Shown here piece after piece: positions 63,764 to 64,000 of a stretch of DNA of 64,000 nt. The DNA is taken from positions 35,692 to 99,691 of the forward strand of contig JANWUS010000038.1 in the NCBI GenBank assembly GCA_024958715.1. Direction: 5' to 3'. The translations under genes and the position numbers were made by a program. The DNA is from Cyanobium sp. FGCU52. GTDB taxonomy: Bacteria > Cyanobacteriota > Cyanobacteriia > PCC-6307 > Cyanobiaceae. A model generated the notes under the pieces. It saw only the letters and a program-made list of their open reading frames with translations, was not told the origin of the DNA and searched no databases. The first letter of the stretch is position 1. Every line of letters begins with the position of its first letter.

Positions 63764-64000
63764 CTAATCGGCCACAACCGCCACCGTATCAGCGATCTGG
63801 CCGGGCCACAGCCGCCGCTGTTCCGCCAGCCAGGCCGCCCGCTCCGCATCGATCCGCTCCCCGGGCACCAGCAGCGGAATGCCCGGGGGATAGGGGCAGA
63901 GGGGCTCAGCCGCCAGCCGCCCGGCCGCCTGCTCCAGCGGCAGCCACTGCCGGGGCGCCCGCCAGGCGGCGGCCAGGTCGCGTTCCGGCGCGGCCACCAG
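63764..64000 (-). CDS. Orn/Lys/Arg decarboxylase, C-terminal part
   Basis: 79 residues seen; the gene continues past the right edge of the window. CPYPPGIPLLVPGERI is the C-terminal domain motif of PLP-dependent Orn/Lys/Arg decarboxylases. The active-site Lys is outside the window. Co-directional with cbiT and cdsA. Confidence 0.8.
   Translation of the reverse strand: MVAAPERDLAAAWRAPRQWLPLEQAAGRLAAEPLCPYPPGIPLLVPGERIDAERAAWLAEQRRLWPGQIADTVAVVAD

Overview
The window looks like chromosome of a high-GC picocyanobacterium of the Cyanobium / freshwater Synechococcus kind. Evidence: a C-phycocyanin beta gene, a heme oxygenase of bilin synthesis, the aerobic Mg-protoporphyrin monomethylester cyclase AcsF, type III glutamine synthetase (GlnN), a ClpC chaperone, and the gene orders clpC / rimI / lysA / cdaA / uppS / bioB and cdsA / cbiT / Orn-Lys-Arg decarboxylase that I associate with marine and freshwater Synechococcus. 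Genes are dense, often with 4-nt ATGA overlaps, and very G+C rich. No rRNA, tRNA, CRISPR array or intact insertion sequence was seen.

Layout. 1-735: end of a DUF389 membrane protein. 719-6640: arsenic and metal block, with arsR beside an internally deleted ACR3 gene, a divergent gap-arsJ pair (arsenate disposal as 1-arseno-3-phosphoglycerate), a Nif11-like peptide, a P-type ATPase remnant, a DUF305 protein, a CDF metal exporter and a broken small regulator. 6.7-17.4 kb: housekeeping and hypothetical genes including an HDAC-like hydrolase, a glutamine-synthetase-like / isochorismatase pair, a rhomboid protease, a two-lobed aspartic protease and PPK2. 17.5-19.2 kb: small ORFs and the only long gene-poor stretch. 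19.4-23.5 kb: arsS (arsenosugar radical SAM) and, divergently, a frameshifted old yellow enzyme, an FMN reductase and a pirin. 23.5-33.3 kb: nitrogen block with glnN, an orphan cpcB, and two ammonium transporter genes each paired with an atypical PII protein.

33.4-38.4 kb: a tetrapyrrole block (acsF, PilZ protein, ho2, hemN on the minus strand) with a divergent ArsR-type regulator and a pentapeptide protein; acsF-ho2-hemN is the known low-oxygen chlorophyll/heme/bilin set of cyanobacteria. 38.4-42.5 kb: cysK and a four-gene ExbB/ExbD/ExbD/TonB-like operon that lacks the usual proton-coupling Asp. 42.0-48.3 kb: a long minus-strand run with LysE, a GST-DUF952 fusion, trhO, bioB, uppS and cdaA. 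48.4-53.0 kb: lysA, rimI, clpC. 53.2-57.4 kb: c-di-GMP block with a PilZ protein, an orphan substrate-binding lipoprotein and a CHASE-PAS-GGDEF-EAL protein. 57.4-64 kb: GldA-like dehydrogenase, hydrolase, DUF1499, a PiuC-type dioxygenase, DUF2993, cdsA, cbiT and the end of a PLP decarboxylase.

Best candidates for something new are the dual Amt / dual atypical PII module with an orphan phycocyanin beta gene, the Exb/Tol-like operon with two Asp-less ExbD paralogues, and the micro-oxic tetrapyrrole cluster that carries a PilZ gene and a non-MarR regulator. Several genes show recent decay: acr3, the P-type ATPase, the old yellow enzyme and a small ribbon-helix-helix-like gene.
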